Made by a program: the position numbers and the translations under genes. Positions 5,906 to 14,311 of a stretch of 27,709 bases of DNA are shown here, in pieces (position 1 is the stretch's first letter; each line of letters begins with the position of its first letter). Below the pieces are notes generated by a model. It saw nothing but the letters and a program-made list of their open reading frames with translations, was not told the DNA's origin and did not search any database. Source of the DNA: Erysipelotrichaceae bacterium UBA2227 (GTDB lineage Bacteria; Bacillota_I; Bacilli_A; Erysipelotrichales; Erysipelotrichaceae); the NCBI GenBank assembly GCA_002348095.1, contig DDYT01000016.1, positions 1-27,709 of the forward strand, read 5' to 3'.

Positions 5906-8422
5906 ATGAAGTATCGTGAGGGAACCATCAAGAAAATCAATGACGATATCCGCAATCATTTTCCCCATCTTTTTCCTATCGAAGAAAGTTTTCATGTTAC
6001 GCACTCTGGCGTTTCCAGATTGGTCATGTTGGATCGCTACGCGCAGAAAGACCGCAGTTTAAAAACTTTGGGGGTAAATGATATCGTTGTAACGATCGTC
6101 AAGGACGATCCAAAGTTCCCGGCTCGCGGTATCGGTTTAGTTAAAGAAATCGACACATTACAGGAAACAGCACTTATCGAGTTGGAAGAGGAATGGCGGT
6201 CATCGTGTGAAAATGAAGCAGAAGCGGAAACCGGATTAATACGACGCCCCTTCAAGAAAATCGACAAACCGATGGAAATCTATTATGAACAGATTGCCAA
6301 GCGAGTCGGTAAAGCCTTAGCATCCACAGAGAACAGTGAAGCAAACCGCAATAAATATGGTGAGCTTTTTTATCATCAGTTAAAAGATTTAAATGTAGTA
6401 CCGGCAGGACGGGTTCTATATGGGGCCGGCAGTGGTACGGAAGTCACATATTTCAACTGTTTCGTCATGCCTTTTGTTCGTGATTCCCGAGGGGGAATCG
6501 CAGATCATCGCAAAGAAGTCATGGAAATCATGTCCCGCGGCGGTGGTGTCGGTACCAACGGCTCGACACTTAGACCGAAAGCGGCACCGGCCAAAGGTGT
6601 CGGAGGAAAATCTTCCGGTGCAGTCAGCTGGCTAAATGATATTGCTAACCTGACACACTTGGTTGAACAAGGCGGTTCACGCCGCGGTGCCCAAATGATC
6701 ATGTTGGCCGACTGGCATCCGGACATTATCGAATTTATTATCTCGAAAATGCAGAACCCTCGGGTTTTAAAATGGCTGACTGAAAATTCCAACGATGAAA
6801 TCATTCGTGAAGAGGCACACCGCAAACTTAAATTTTATCCTTTAAGCCGCACCGAGAAAGAGATGTATGAGGCTTTGGTAGATAATAAATCTACCCCTGC
6901 CCACATTGCTGACCATGCCCGCGAGAAGCTTCTTGACGGCGGTAAACTTGAGGTACTTTCCCCGGAATTTTTATCCGGAGCCAATATCTCGGTCACTTTG
7001 ACCAGAGAGTTTATGCAGGCAGTCGCCGATGATGCTGAATATCAGTTGCGTTTCCCCGATCTGGAAGTTTATACCAAAGAGCAAAAGGAAATTTATGATG
7101 AGAAGTGGCATGTCATCGGAGACGTCCGTGAATGGGAAGCCATTGGATTCCCCATTAAGGTATACCGCACGGTCAAAGCGCGGGATATCTGGGATTTGAT
7201 CAGTTTCTGTGCTACTTACTCTGCGGAACCCGGTATTTTCTTTATAGACAATGCCAATGATAAAACCAATGCAAAAGCCTACGGGCAACGCGTGGTCGCA
7301 ACCAATCCGTGTGGCGAACAGCCGTTGGCCCCCTATTCTGTATGTAACCTTGCGGCTGTCAACTTAGCAAACTTCGTTGATCGCGTAACCGGCGAGATTC
7401 TTTATGACAAACTTCGGGAGAGCGTAGCCTTGACCGTTCGTATGCAGGATAATGTCATCGATGACACTCCCTACTTTTTAGAGCCCAACCGGATTCAGGC
7501 ATTGGGGGAACGTCGTGTCGGTCTGGGAGTCATGGGGCTGCATGATTTGCTGATCTGGGCAAGAAAACGCTATGGGTCACCGGAAGCGATCGAGACAATC
7601 GATCAGTTGTTTAAAGAGATTGCTGTAACTGCTTACGCAACATCCATCGAACTTGCCAGGGAAAAGGGTAGTTTCCCCTTCTTAAGCGACCGAAACCAAT
7701 TTGTTAAAACCGGATTTATGCAAGATATGCCTGAAGAAATCCGTGAAGGTGTATTGCAACACGGTATTCGTAACTCACACTTACTGACAATTGCTCCGAC
7801 CGGCTCAACCGGAACCATGGTCGGTGTATCAACCGGACTTGAACCATACTTCTCCTTTTCCTACTTCCGTTCCGGACGTTTGGGTAAGTTTATTGAAGTC
7901 AATGCTTCGATCGTTGAGGAGTTCCTTGCGATTCATCCTCAGTATACGCGCGCAACACTTCCTGATTATTTTGTAAGTGCCATGCAACTGTCACCGGAAG
8001 AACATGCAGATTCACAATGTGCGATCCAGCGATGGATCGACTCCTCAATTTCCAAAACGGTCAATGCCCCTCGTGGATACAGCGTCCGTCAGGTACAACA
8101 GATTTATGAACGTTTGTACAAACACGGTGCTAAAGGCGGTACTGTCTATGTCGATGGTTCGCGTGACAGTCAGGTGCTCTCATTGACCAACGATGAGGAC
8201 AACACTTGGGCTCAGATGGACATCGTTCGTGACTTTGGAGTCAATGTTAAGGAAAAGCAAGAGGAAAGCAAAAAGACCGATCTTCGCGCTGACCGTCAGG
8301 ATCGAAACATCGGTAATGAAGTCGGTGATATTTGTCCGATTTGCCTAGAAGGCGTCGTCGAAGATATCGGCGGATGCAATACCTGTACTAACTGTAATGC
8401 ACAGTTGAAGTGCGGTTTATAA
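5906..8422 (+). CDS. nrdJ: Adenosylcobalamin-dependent (class II) ribonucleotide reductase
   Basis: This enzyme reduces ribonucleotides to deoxyribonucleotides using a thiyl radical generated from adenosylcobalamin. The 838 residues contain VPAGRVLYGAGSGTEVTYFNC, ending in Cys185. SRGGGVGTNGSTLRP, QGGSRRGAQM and the finger loop NPCGEQ (Cys469 radical site, Glu471) follow. Then come Cys480 and APTGSTGTMVGVSTGLEPYF. The 11-residue distance between Cys469 and Cys480 equals that between Cys408 and Cys419 of the Lactobacillus enzyme. The tail has CPIC and CNTCTNCNAQLKCG, cysteines likely used for re-reduction or metal binding. I see no N-terminal ATP-cone; instead a domain of about 110 residues precedes the barrel. 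AGGAGG lies 7 nt before the ATG. Following a B12 uptake and adenosylation operon, it is the obvious consumer of the cofactor. Confidence 0.96.
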   Translation: MKYREGTIKKINDDIRNHFPHLFPIEESFHVTHSGVSRLVMLDRYAQKDRSLKTLGVNDIVVTIVKDDPKFPARGIGLVKEIDTLQETALIELEEEWRSSCENEAEAETGLIRRPFKKIDKPMEIYYEQIAKRVGKALASTENSEANRNKYGELFYHQLKDLNVVPAGRVLYGAGSGTEVTYFNCFVMPFVRDSRGGIADHRKEVMEIMSRGGGVGTNGSTLRPKAAPAKGVGGKSSGAVSWLNDIANLTHLVEQGGSRRGAQMIMLADWHPDIIEFIISKMQNPRVLKWLTENSNDEIIREEAHRKLKFYPLSRTEKEMYEALVDNKSTPAHIADHAREKLLDGGKLEVLSPEFLSGANISVTLTREFMQAVADDAEYQLRFPDLEVYTKEQKEIYDEKWHVIGDVREWEAIGFPIKVYRTVKARDIWDLISFCATYSAEPGIFFIDNANDKTNAKAYGQRVVATNPCGEQPLAPYSVCNLAAVNLANFVDRVTGEILYDKLRESVALTVRMQDNVIDDTPYFLEPNRIQALGERRVGLGVMGLHDLLIWARKRYGSPEAIETIDQLFKEIAVTAYATSIELAREKGSFPFLSDRNQFVKTGFMQDMPEEIREGVLQHGIRNSHLLTIAPTGSTGTMVGVSTGLEPYFSFSYFRSGRLGKFIEVNASIVEEFLAIHPQYTRATLPDYFVSAMQLSPEEHADSQCAIQRWIDSSISKTVNAPRGYSVRQVQQIYERLYKHGAKGGTVYVDGSRDSQVLSLTNDEDNTWAQMDIVRDFGVNVKEKQEESKKTDLRADRQDRNIGNEVGDICPICLEGVVEDIGGCNTCTNCNAQLKCGL

Positions 8423-8427
8423 ACACG

Positions 8428-8456
8428 AAGTCCCGTAACAACGGGGCTTTTCTTTT
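8428..8456 (+). terminator. Rho-independent terminator after nrdJ
   Basis: The 9-bp stem AAGTCCCGT/ACGGGGCTT (one G-T pair) with loop AACA is followed by TTCTTTT. It begins 6 nt after the nrdJ stop. Confidence 0.9.
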
Positions 8457-8468
8457 GGAGTGTCTCAG

Positions 8469-8497
8469 TAGATAACTGGTGTGTGAATCGATATACT
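8469..8497 (+). promoter_or_regulatory. Putative promoter of the sugar-dehydrogenase-like gene
   Basis: -35 TAGATA (4 of 6 consensus bases) and -10 TATACT (8492-8497) are spaced 17 nt, 27 nt before the ATG. A promoter is expected here because a terminator lies just upstream. Confidence 0.5.
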
Positions 8498-8524
8498 GTG
8501 AATATAAGTTGAAAAGGAGTCACT

Positions 8525-9787
8525 ATGAAAAACAAATATAAACTCATTTCGATATTAGTGTTGATATTTCTTTTGATGGCTTGCGCTCCGGTGATCAATG
8601 ATCCGAAAGATCAGGACCCAATCCCGAAAGATCCTAAAAACGAAGATCCTGTTATCGACTTTTTTGATCCTGTTGAAACCAATCGGCCAAACACCAGCTT
8701 TCAACCGGCTTTTGAAGGTCAGACGCGCATCAGCGGCATAAAAACGAAGACAACTTACAATGTAACTGTCATTACGGACAAACTGAGCAGTCCTTGGGGC
8801 ATTGACACACTTCCCAATGGAGATTTGGTCATTACTGAAAAAGGCGGAACACTTCGAATCGTTCAGACAGATGGAACGGTGAGTGCTGCTATCCGGGGAT
8901 TTCCACCAATCAATACCGGTGGACAGGGCGGGTTGCTAGATGTTGCGGTCAGTCCGGACTTCGAAGTCGATCGAATGTTATTCTTTACCCTTTCTTTGCG
9001 TTCCTCCGCAGGATCCGTCACCGCTGTGGGAAAAGGCCGCCTTTCAGAAAATCAAACTCTTCTTACAGATTTTCAAATCATTCTGGAGGCAACTCCTTAC
9101 TTCAACGGTACCGGTCACTATGGAAGCCGGATCGTCTTTGATGATGAGGGTTACCTGTTTGTTTCGACGGGTGATCGTCAGAGTCTGCAGACGCGTAACA
9201 ACGCTCAGAGCTTAGATAACGGTCATGGAAAGATTTTGCGAATCACCACAGATGGAGCCCCAGCGCCGTCTAACCCCTACAGTAATCAGCGTGGGATCCG
9301 GGCTTCGATTTATGCTTACGGACTGCGAAATGTTCAGGGGCTCGCTATTCATCCAATAACCGGTCAGTTGTGGGCAAGTGAAATGGGTCCGCAAGGCGGA
9401 GATGAACTCAACCTGATCGAATCAGCAAAAAACTATGGGTGGCCCGTCATAAGCTATGGAGAGGAGTATAGCGGTCTTCCGATCGGCGAAGGTTTGACCC
9501 AAAAGGACGGTATGGAACAGCCGGTGTATTATTGGGATCCTTCCATTGCTCCTTCCGGCATGACGTTCTATAGTTCCAAAGTAATAGAAGAATGGGAGAA
9601 CAATCTGTTTATCGGCGGACTGCGGGGAAGTCATATCATACGCCTGATGATCAGAAACAATCGCGTGATCGGTGAAGAGCGTTTACTGGAAAATGAAGGT
9701 CAGCGATTCAGAAGTCTGACGATGGGTAATAACGGCGAACTGTACGCCATCACTGATCAAGGCAGATTATATCGGATCGGAAAATAA
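8525..9787 (+). CDS. PQQ-dependent sugar dehydrogenase-like lipoprotein (GSDH family)
   Basis: A 420-residue exported protein. A signal peptide with lipobox LLMAC puts the lipidated cysteine at residue 20. A linker rich in Asp and Pro (about 24-55) leads to a beta-propeller of the glucose/sorbosone dehydrogenase family. Matching stretches include SSPWGIDTLPNGDLVITEKG, GGQGGLLDVAVSPDF, GHYGSRIVFDDEGYLFVSTG, YAYGLRNVQGLAIHP and ASEMGPQGGDELNLI. Family members oxidise aldose sugars with PQQ as cofactor at the outer face of the membrane. Whether this organism has PQQ is unknown, and no PQQ genes are in the window. AAGGAG lies 5 nt before the ATG. The gene stands alone between two terminators. The fold family is secure; the substrate is not. 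Confidence 0.88.
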   Translation: MKNKYKLISILVLIFLLMACAPVINDPKDQDPIPKDPKNEDPVIDFFDPVETNRPNTSFQPAFEGQTRISGIKTKTTYNVTVITDKLSSPWGIDTLPNGDLVITEKGGTLRIVQTDGTVSAAIRGFPPINTGGQGGLLDVAVSPDFEVDRMLFFTLSLRSSAGSVTAVGKGRLSENQTLLTDFQIILEATPYFNGTGHYGSRIVFDDEGYLFVSTGDRQSLQTRNNAQSLDNGHGKILRITTDGAPAPSNPYSNQRGIRASIYAYGLRNVQGLAIHPITGQLWASEMGPQGGDELNLIESAKNYGWPVISYGEEYSGLPIGEGLTQKDGMEQPVYYWDPSIAPSGMTFYSSKVIEEWENNLFIGGLRGSHIIRLMIRNNRVIGEERLLENEGQRFRSLTMGNNGELYAITDQGRLYRIGK

Positions 9788-9810
9788 AACTACACGAGCG
9801 TGTAGTTTTT
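9787..9810. terminator. Bidirectional terminator between convergent genes
   Basis: The perfect stem AAACTACAC/GTGTAGTTT with loop GAGC has T runs on the plus strand and the matching A run for the minus strand. It overlaps the stop codons of both convergent genes. Confidence 0.85.
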
Positions 9811-10696
9811 AGTTGTTCTTCATCTTTTGAAAGCGCCAGTAATTCAGTCCGATGAAAATCAGGGTCGAACCAATCATATACATCACCATTATCGTTGGGG
9901 TTAACAGGATATCGCCGATATACAGATCAATCCCTTGAAACTTCAGATAACTGGTCAAAACGCCTTCCGGTGCCCCCGCAAATACCTGTTGAATCGGTGC
10001 TTCCATGAAAACCTGTCTTAATAACGAAGCTCCTTGAGATACCGGAATCAGGTTGGAGACGATTTGGACACCTTTGGGCAATACGCCCATCGGCACATAA
10101 GCCCCCGTAACAAATCCGATCAACGTACCGACAACCGTTGCAAATGTAGACATGACGGATGGATTATTGAAGAAGGAGACAATGAACAATACCATGAATG
10201 TTGAAGAGAGAATACATAACAACAGATAGAACGCTATCCTTACCAGTTGATCAAAGGTAAGCCATGATCCCCCTGAAAACACAACATACAGTTGCGATAT
10301 GACCACGATCGTTATCGATATCATCAGTACAGTCATGAAGGTCGATGTAATGTAAGACAAGAACAATTGATAACGTTTGATTGGTGCGACCATAAAATCA
10401 TAGAATACTTTTCTGTTTTTATCCAATACCATTTTCCCCAGCGAGCCGATGGAGAGAGTTACCGTTGAGACTGCTACTAATCCAGCCATGACCCATGCAT
10501 TGACCAGAGGTTTAATGCCTTCGACCGTTTGACCGATGGTGAATTCAATGTTTCTGACTTGCTGATCGGAAAGAAAGAGCAAATATAATCCCAATATGAT
10601 GATGACGGAGAGAAACGAGAAAAATACTTCCGTTTTATCCCGGAAAAACTGCAACAAATTCCGTTTTGTTAATTGTATTATGGCTTTCATGATCAT
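9809..10696 (-). CDS. ABC-2 type transporter permease
   Basis: A 295-residue membrane subunit with about six helices (roughly 22-42, 67-90, 109-135, 148-172, 175-200 and 265-285). It has the ABC-2 permease layout seen in DrrB-like drug and lipid exporters. TFATVVGTLIGFVTGAYVPM and LIPVSQGASLLRQVF match the family's conserved central and C-terminal parts. The start overlaps the ATPase stop by 4 nt (ATGA), so the two are translated as a pair. The cargo cannot be deduced. The convergent sugar-dehydrogenase-like gene is unlikely to be related in function. Confidence 0.88.
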   Translation of the reverse strand: MIMKAIIQLTKRNLLQFFRDKTEVFFSFLSVIIILGLYLLFLSDQQVRNIEFTIGQTVEGIKPLVNAWVMAGLVAVSTVTLSIGSLGKMVLDKNRKVFYDFMVAPIKRYQLFLSYITSTFMTVLMISITIVVISQLYVVFSGGSWLTFDQLVRIAFYLLLCILSSTFMVLFIVSFFNNPSVMSTFATVVGTLIGFVTGAYVPMGVLPKGVQIVSNLIPVSQGASLLRQVFMEAPIQQVFAGAPEGVLTSYLKFQGIDLYIGDILLTPTIMVMYMIGSTLIFIGLNYWRFQKMKNN

Positions 10697-11604
10697 TCCT
10701 CCCGAATATTCTTACCTGTCAAAGTGATAAACACTGTATCCATATTTCCCTCAAGAACCTCGAAGGAGGTAATGAACGGACGTGCTGCATCCAATACGGA
10801 CAATGACTGAATTGAATTTTGTGTATATACTTTGATGACATCATTATTTACTTTGTTTGTAAATCCGAGTGGCTCAATTTTCTTAAGAGCTTCTGTCATA
10901 TCAGTCGGCAAGATCCTCACAACATTAGAAGTATACTGTCGTTTCAGTTGACTCGGTGTGTCACAGACGATCAGTTTGCCTTGGTCAATGATAGCTACGC
11001 GATCTGCCCGTTCCGCTTCTTCCATATAGTGAGTGGTAAGGAAAATCGTGGTCTGATTATTCTTTCGGATATTGTTGATGACATCCCAAACGCGCTTGCG
11101 GGTTTGAGGGTCAAGTCCGGTGGTCGGTTCATCCAGAAAGAGCAGTTGAGGCGAGTGAATTAACGCACGGGCAATATCCGCACGCCGACGCTGTCCGCCG
11201 GAGCATTTTCCGTAGGGCTTATCCGCAATTTCATGCAATCCGATCATCTGATCCAGCTCATCATATTTCTTGTTGAAGTCACCCGAACTCAGACCGTAAA
11301 AACCAGCGCGAATCCGCATGTTTTCCTTTACCGTAAGCAAGTCATCTAGAAATGAATACTGAAACACAACACCGATGCTCTTACGGATATCATCATCTTG
11401 CTTGCCCATCAAAAATCCATTGACGATGATTTCCCCTTCTGTAGGCTGAAGCAGTGTTGTGCACATGTTAATGGTGGTGGACTTCCCTGCGCCGTTTGGG
11501 CCAAGAAAGGCAAAAAACTCTCCTTTTTCTACATTAAGATCCAATTGATCAACTGCTTTTAAGTTTCCAAAATGCTTCGACAGATTCTTTACTTCGAGTA
11601 TCAT
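10693..11604 (-). CDS. ABC transporter ATP-binding protein (DrrA-like)
   Basis: A 303-residue ATPase that powers the adjoining ABC-2 permease. It has Walker A GPNGAGKST (35-43), the signature CSGGQRRRADIARAL with Cys instead of the usual Leu, Walker B LLFLDEPTTGLD and the switch His in FLTTHYMEEAERAD. A C-terminal extension of about 80 residues, as in DrrA-type exporters, follows the nucleotide-binding domain. A GGAGTTGAGG site precedes the ATG. It is first in a two-gene operon under a near-consensus promoter. Export of a drug, lipid or peptide is the likely role, but the substrate is unknown. Confidence 0.93.
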   Translation of the reverse strand: MILEVKNLSKHFGNLKAVDQLDLNVEKGEFFAFLGPNGAGKSTTINMCTTLLQPTEGEIIVNGFLMGKQDDDIRKSIGVVFQYSFLDDLLTVKENMRIRAGFYGLSSGDFNKKYDELDQMIGLHEIADKPYGKCSGGQRRRADIARALIHSPQLLFLDEPTTGLDPQTRKRVWDVINNIRKNNQTTIFLTTHYMEEAERADRVAIIDQGKLIVCDTPSQLKRQYTSNVVRILPTDMTEALKKIEPLGFTNKVNNDVIKVYTQNSIQSLSVLDAARPFITSFEVLEGNMDTVFITLTGKNIREE

Positions 11605-11627
11605 AGCCTCAACTCCTTTACATAAAC

Positions 11628-11656
11628 ATAGTACAATAATATACCTCGCCTGTCAA
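11628..11656 (-). promoter_or_regulatory. Strong promoter of the ABC-2 operon with AT-rich upstream region
   Basis: Minus strand: consensus -35 TTGACA (11651-11656), 17-nt spacer, -10 TACTAT (11628-11633). Directly upstream, about 11657-11690 is almost pure A/T and contains ATATACAT twice, resembling an UP element. Confidence 0.8.
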
Positions 11657-11688
11657 TGTATATATATATTTTATGTATATTAATTTAT

Positions 11689-11714
11689 AATCAACTCCCT
11701 TGCGGGAGTTGATT
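11689..11714 (-). terminator. Hairpin terminator at the end of the two-component/ABC operon
   Basis: An 11-bp perfect stem AATCAACTCCC/GGGAGTTGATT with a 4-nt loop lies 36 nt after the permease stop. On the minus strand the trailing sequence is T/A mixed rather than a clean T run, so termination may be leaky. Confidence 0.6.
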
Positions 11715-11749
11715 TTGTATGCGATTTCTCATAAAGAATATTGACGTGA

Positions 11750-14311
11750 CTAGATATCCGTCTTTAAAGCATCCACAATATTATCGCTCCGTATTCTTGA
11801 GACAGAATAGGACATGGTTATAAATACCAGCGTGAAGATAACCAGTGTCACAAACGCAAAGCTACCATAGGGAATCTGTATATCCACAATAAACCCACCG
11901 GACATCGTTTGATTGATCAATGCAATGACAAGGAATGATATAGGAAATCCAAACATCAACGAACTCAATCCATAGAATACACTTTCAAAGCGAACCATTT
12001 TATCAAAGCTCTGTGGTGTCATCCCAACAGATCTGAGCATGGCAAATTCCTTTCTGCGCAGCAGCACGTTTGTCGTTATCGTATTGATGATGTTCATCAT
12101 ACTAATCAGTGAGACAAGGATGATGAAACCATAGACAAAGACCTCCATAACCAAAATAGTATTTGAGATATTTCGATATTCGGATTTCATGTTATTTATA
12201 AAGAAACGCACCTCATCAGTTTCACTAAGATACTCTCTGATTTCAATTTCATGCAACTGATCATTTTTTGATCCCATGTAAACATCGTATCTAAGGATTT
12301 CGTTGTCCATCAAAGATCCAACAGACTCTTGATTGGTTATAAGAATTACTCTGTAAAACATGCTATATGAATATCCCAGCGGTGCCTTGTCTGTAAAAGA
12401 TACGATGTTTAGCTGTGTGCTGTTGATGATTTCACCACTTTCAGAATGCTTAAGCTCGACATCAGCCGTAAACGGTTGCTCTATAAATACTTTCCCCGTG
12501 TAGCGCTTATTGTTATAACTGTCCTTTGCTATATTCAGGGCTATAACATTGTTAGAATCATCTGCAAACATGGAAGGATCTCCATTGATATGTTCAAGAT
12601 AATTTCGAAATGAAACATCATCCAATACAATAACTCGAAGTCCCAGTGATCTGCCAAGAATTCCTTCTTCAAGCAACTGTGATGTAATCGGAGCCATCGG
12701 GATATCACTATATTGCGCTTGAGCAGAAATCAAGCGTGAAGATTCAAATCTATCGATATATTCCGAGCTTCTGAGTTTCTCAATACGAGCCTTTGCGGAC
12801 TCGACTGAAGTGTCCAATAAATGAACATGAAGATCATAGTTTATGTTCGCGTATTCAACTTTCGCTAAACCAAAGAGAGAGCTCATAAAGTAGTTTACCG
12901 ATACAAATAATACAATACTGACTGTCAGCGATATGACTGTTGATCGGAATTTCTTTTTGCTTCTTTTCAAATTCTTTAAAGCTAAATCCCCTTCAAGTCC
13001 GAATATCCAACGGATCCATCGTGATGTCTTAATCGATTTACCACTAAAATTTACATCTTTTCGTTGCATGATAGAGTCCATGATGCTGATTCGTGATGCT
13101 CGCAATGCCGGAATCCAAACGGAGAGAGCGATTGTAATAATGGAAACACCTATAGCAGCGAAGATGAGCTGCCACCACACTACCAGTTTTAAAGTTGCTG
13201 AGGAAGTGACAAGGGAGCGAAACAACGGTTCAACAAATGTCAGAGTCAATGAAATCCCAATAATCCCAAATAATACACCGGCTGGGATGGCAAATATTGA
13301 AAGATAGAATGCTTCCAGAAAAACATTTGACTGCTTCTGCGCCTTTGTCGCTCCGACACTGGAAAGCATCCCTAACTGTCGTGTTCGCTGAGATAGTGAA
13401 ATCGAAAACGAATTATAGATTAACGCAATCGATGCGACCATAACAATGATCACAATAATGGATAACAATCCAGCCAATGTTGCAAAGATTTCCTGATTAC
13501 CAATCATCCCATAATAACGCAATAATTGACTGTTTACAGTCATGATCATATTTTCAGAGTTTTCAAATGCTCTTATCATGGCTGCTAAGGTACTTTGACT
13601 CAACGGAGTTATTTTGACAGAAACCAAGGGGTCATAATGAGCCGATAAATCTGAGTCATAGAAAGTGAACGCATGTACTGCAGACGAATAACTCTTTGAG
13701 TCATCCCTGATGATACCCACAAGTGTAAACTGATACTCGATCACTTGCTCAAGTTTTTCAACTGTTTCGATAAATGTACCATCATCCGCAGTATCGTAGG
13801 TTGTCATAAATCCGAACTCTGCCGGAATAGTTTCTCCATTAATTGTCCTCAATGACAGACTCATTGTGACTTGATCACCTAGTTTATACGCTTTTGCCTG
13901 TTCTTCGGTCATTACGATTTCACCTTTTTCTAGTGGAAGTCGACCTTTTATGACCTTAACATACTGCTGTATGAATCCAAGGGAATCCAAAGCTGTAACT
14001 TGCAAATAAGGTTTAGATGCAGCATAATCCTCAATCTGAACGAACCCTAAAACCCGTTGCCATGACACTGTATCAACAAAAGGCTGATCGACCTTCAGTC
14101 TGAGTTCGTTTTGATCAGGATGTTGCAAACGAACATGCCAATCACCATTACTGATCTTCTCGTTTTCGATGATGTATGACAAGAAACTAGATGTCAATGT
14201 GGCTATGGCGCTCAACATTGCGACCGAAATAATAATTCCGATAGTTGTTACGATGGTCCACCGGCGATTATTCTTCATACTTGCTAAAGTAAATTTCCTG
14301 ATGATGTTCAT
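11750..14311 (-). CDS. Large FtsX/MacB-type ABC transporter permease
   Basis: An 853-residue permease with about eight membrane helices in two halves. TM1 (about 18-48) is followed by an outside domain of roughly 220 residues and TM2-4 (about 271-407). TM5 (about 453-485) is followed by a second outside domain of roughly 230 residues and TM6-8 (about 715-840). LGMLSSVGATKAQK and FAMLRSVGMTPQSFD are the repeated FtsX-domain signatures before the helix triplets. Such proteins act by moving envelope substrates or transmitting force outside the membrane rather than by classic import. The start overlaps the ATPase stop by 4 nt. A two-component system lies upstream in the same operon, so response to and removal of an envelope-active compound is the likely role. 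The substrate is unknown. Confidence 0.9.
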   Translation of the reverse strand: MNIIRKFTLASMKNNRRWTIVTTIGIIISVAMLSAIATLTSSFLSYIIENEKISNGDWHVRLQHPDQNELRLKVDQPFVDTVSWQRVLGFVQIEDYAASKPYLQVTALDSLGFIQQYVKVIKGRLPLEKGEIVMTEEQAKAYKLGDQVTMSLSLRTINGETIPAEFGFMTTYDTADDGTFIETVEKLEQVIEYQFTLVGIIRDDSKSYSSAVHAFTFYDSDLSAHYDPLVSVKITPLSQSTLAAMIRAFENSENMIMTVNSQLLRYYGMIGNQEIFATLAGLLSIIVIIVMVASIALIYNSFSISLSQRTRQLGMLSSVGATKAQKQSNVFLEAFYLSIFAIPAGVLFGIIGISLTLTFVEPLFRSLVTSSATLKLVVWWQLIFAAIGVSIITIALSVWIPALRASRISIMDSIMQRKDVNFSGKSIKTSRWIRWIFGLEGDLALKNLKRSKKKFRSTVISLTVSIVLFVSVNYFMSSLFGLAKVEYANINYDLHVHLLDTSVESAKARIEKLRSSEYIDRFESSRLISAQAQYSDIPMAPITSQLLEEGILGRSLGLRVIVLDDVSFRNYLEHINGDPSMFADDSNNVIALNIAKDSYNNKRYTGKVFIEQPFTADVELKHSESGEIINSTQLNIVSFTDKAPLGYSYSMFYRVILITNQESVGSLMDNEILRYDVYMGSKNDQLHEIEIREYLSETDEVRFFINNMKSEYRNISNTILVMEVFVYGFIILVSLISMMNIINTITTNVLLRRKEFAMLRSVGMTPQSFDKMVRFESVFYGLSSLMFGFPISFLVIALINQTMSGGFIVDIQIPYGSFAFVTLVIFTLVFITMSYSVSRIRSDNIVDALKTDI

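Noticed and set aside
11657..11690. A/T repeat track as a replication origin or mobile-element end
   Set aside because: There are no DnaA-box cluster, target duplications or transposase. It sits directly behind a -35 box, so a promoter element explains it better.
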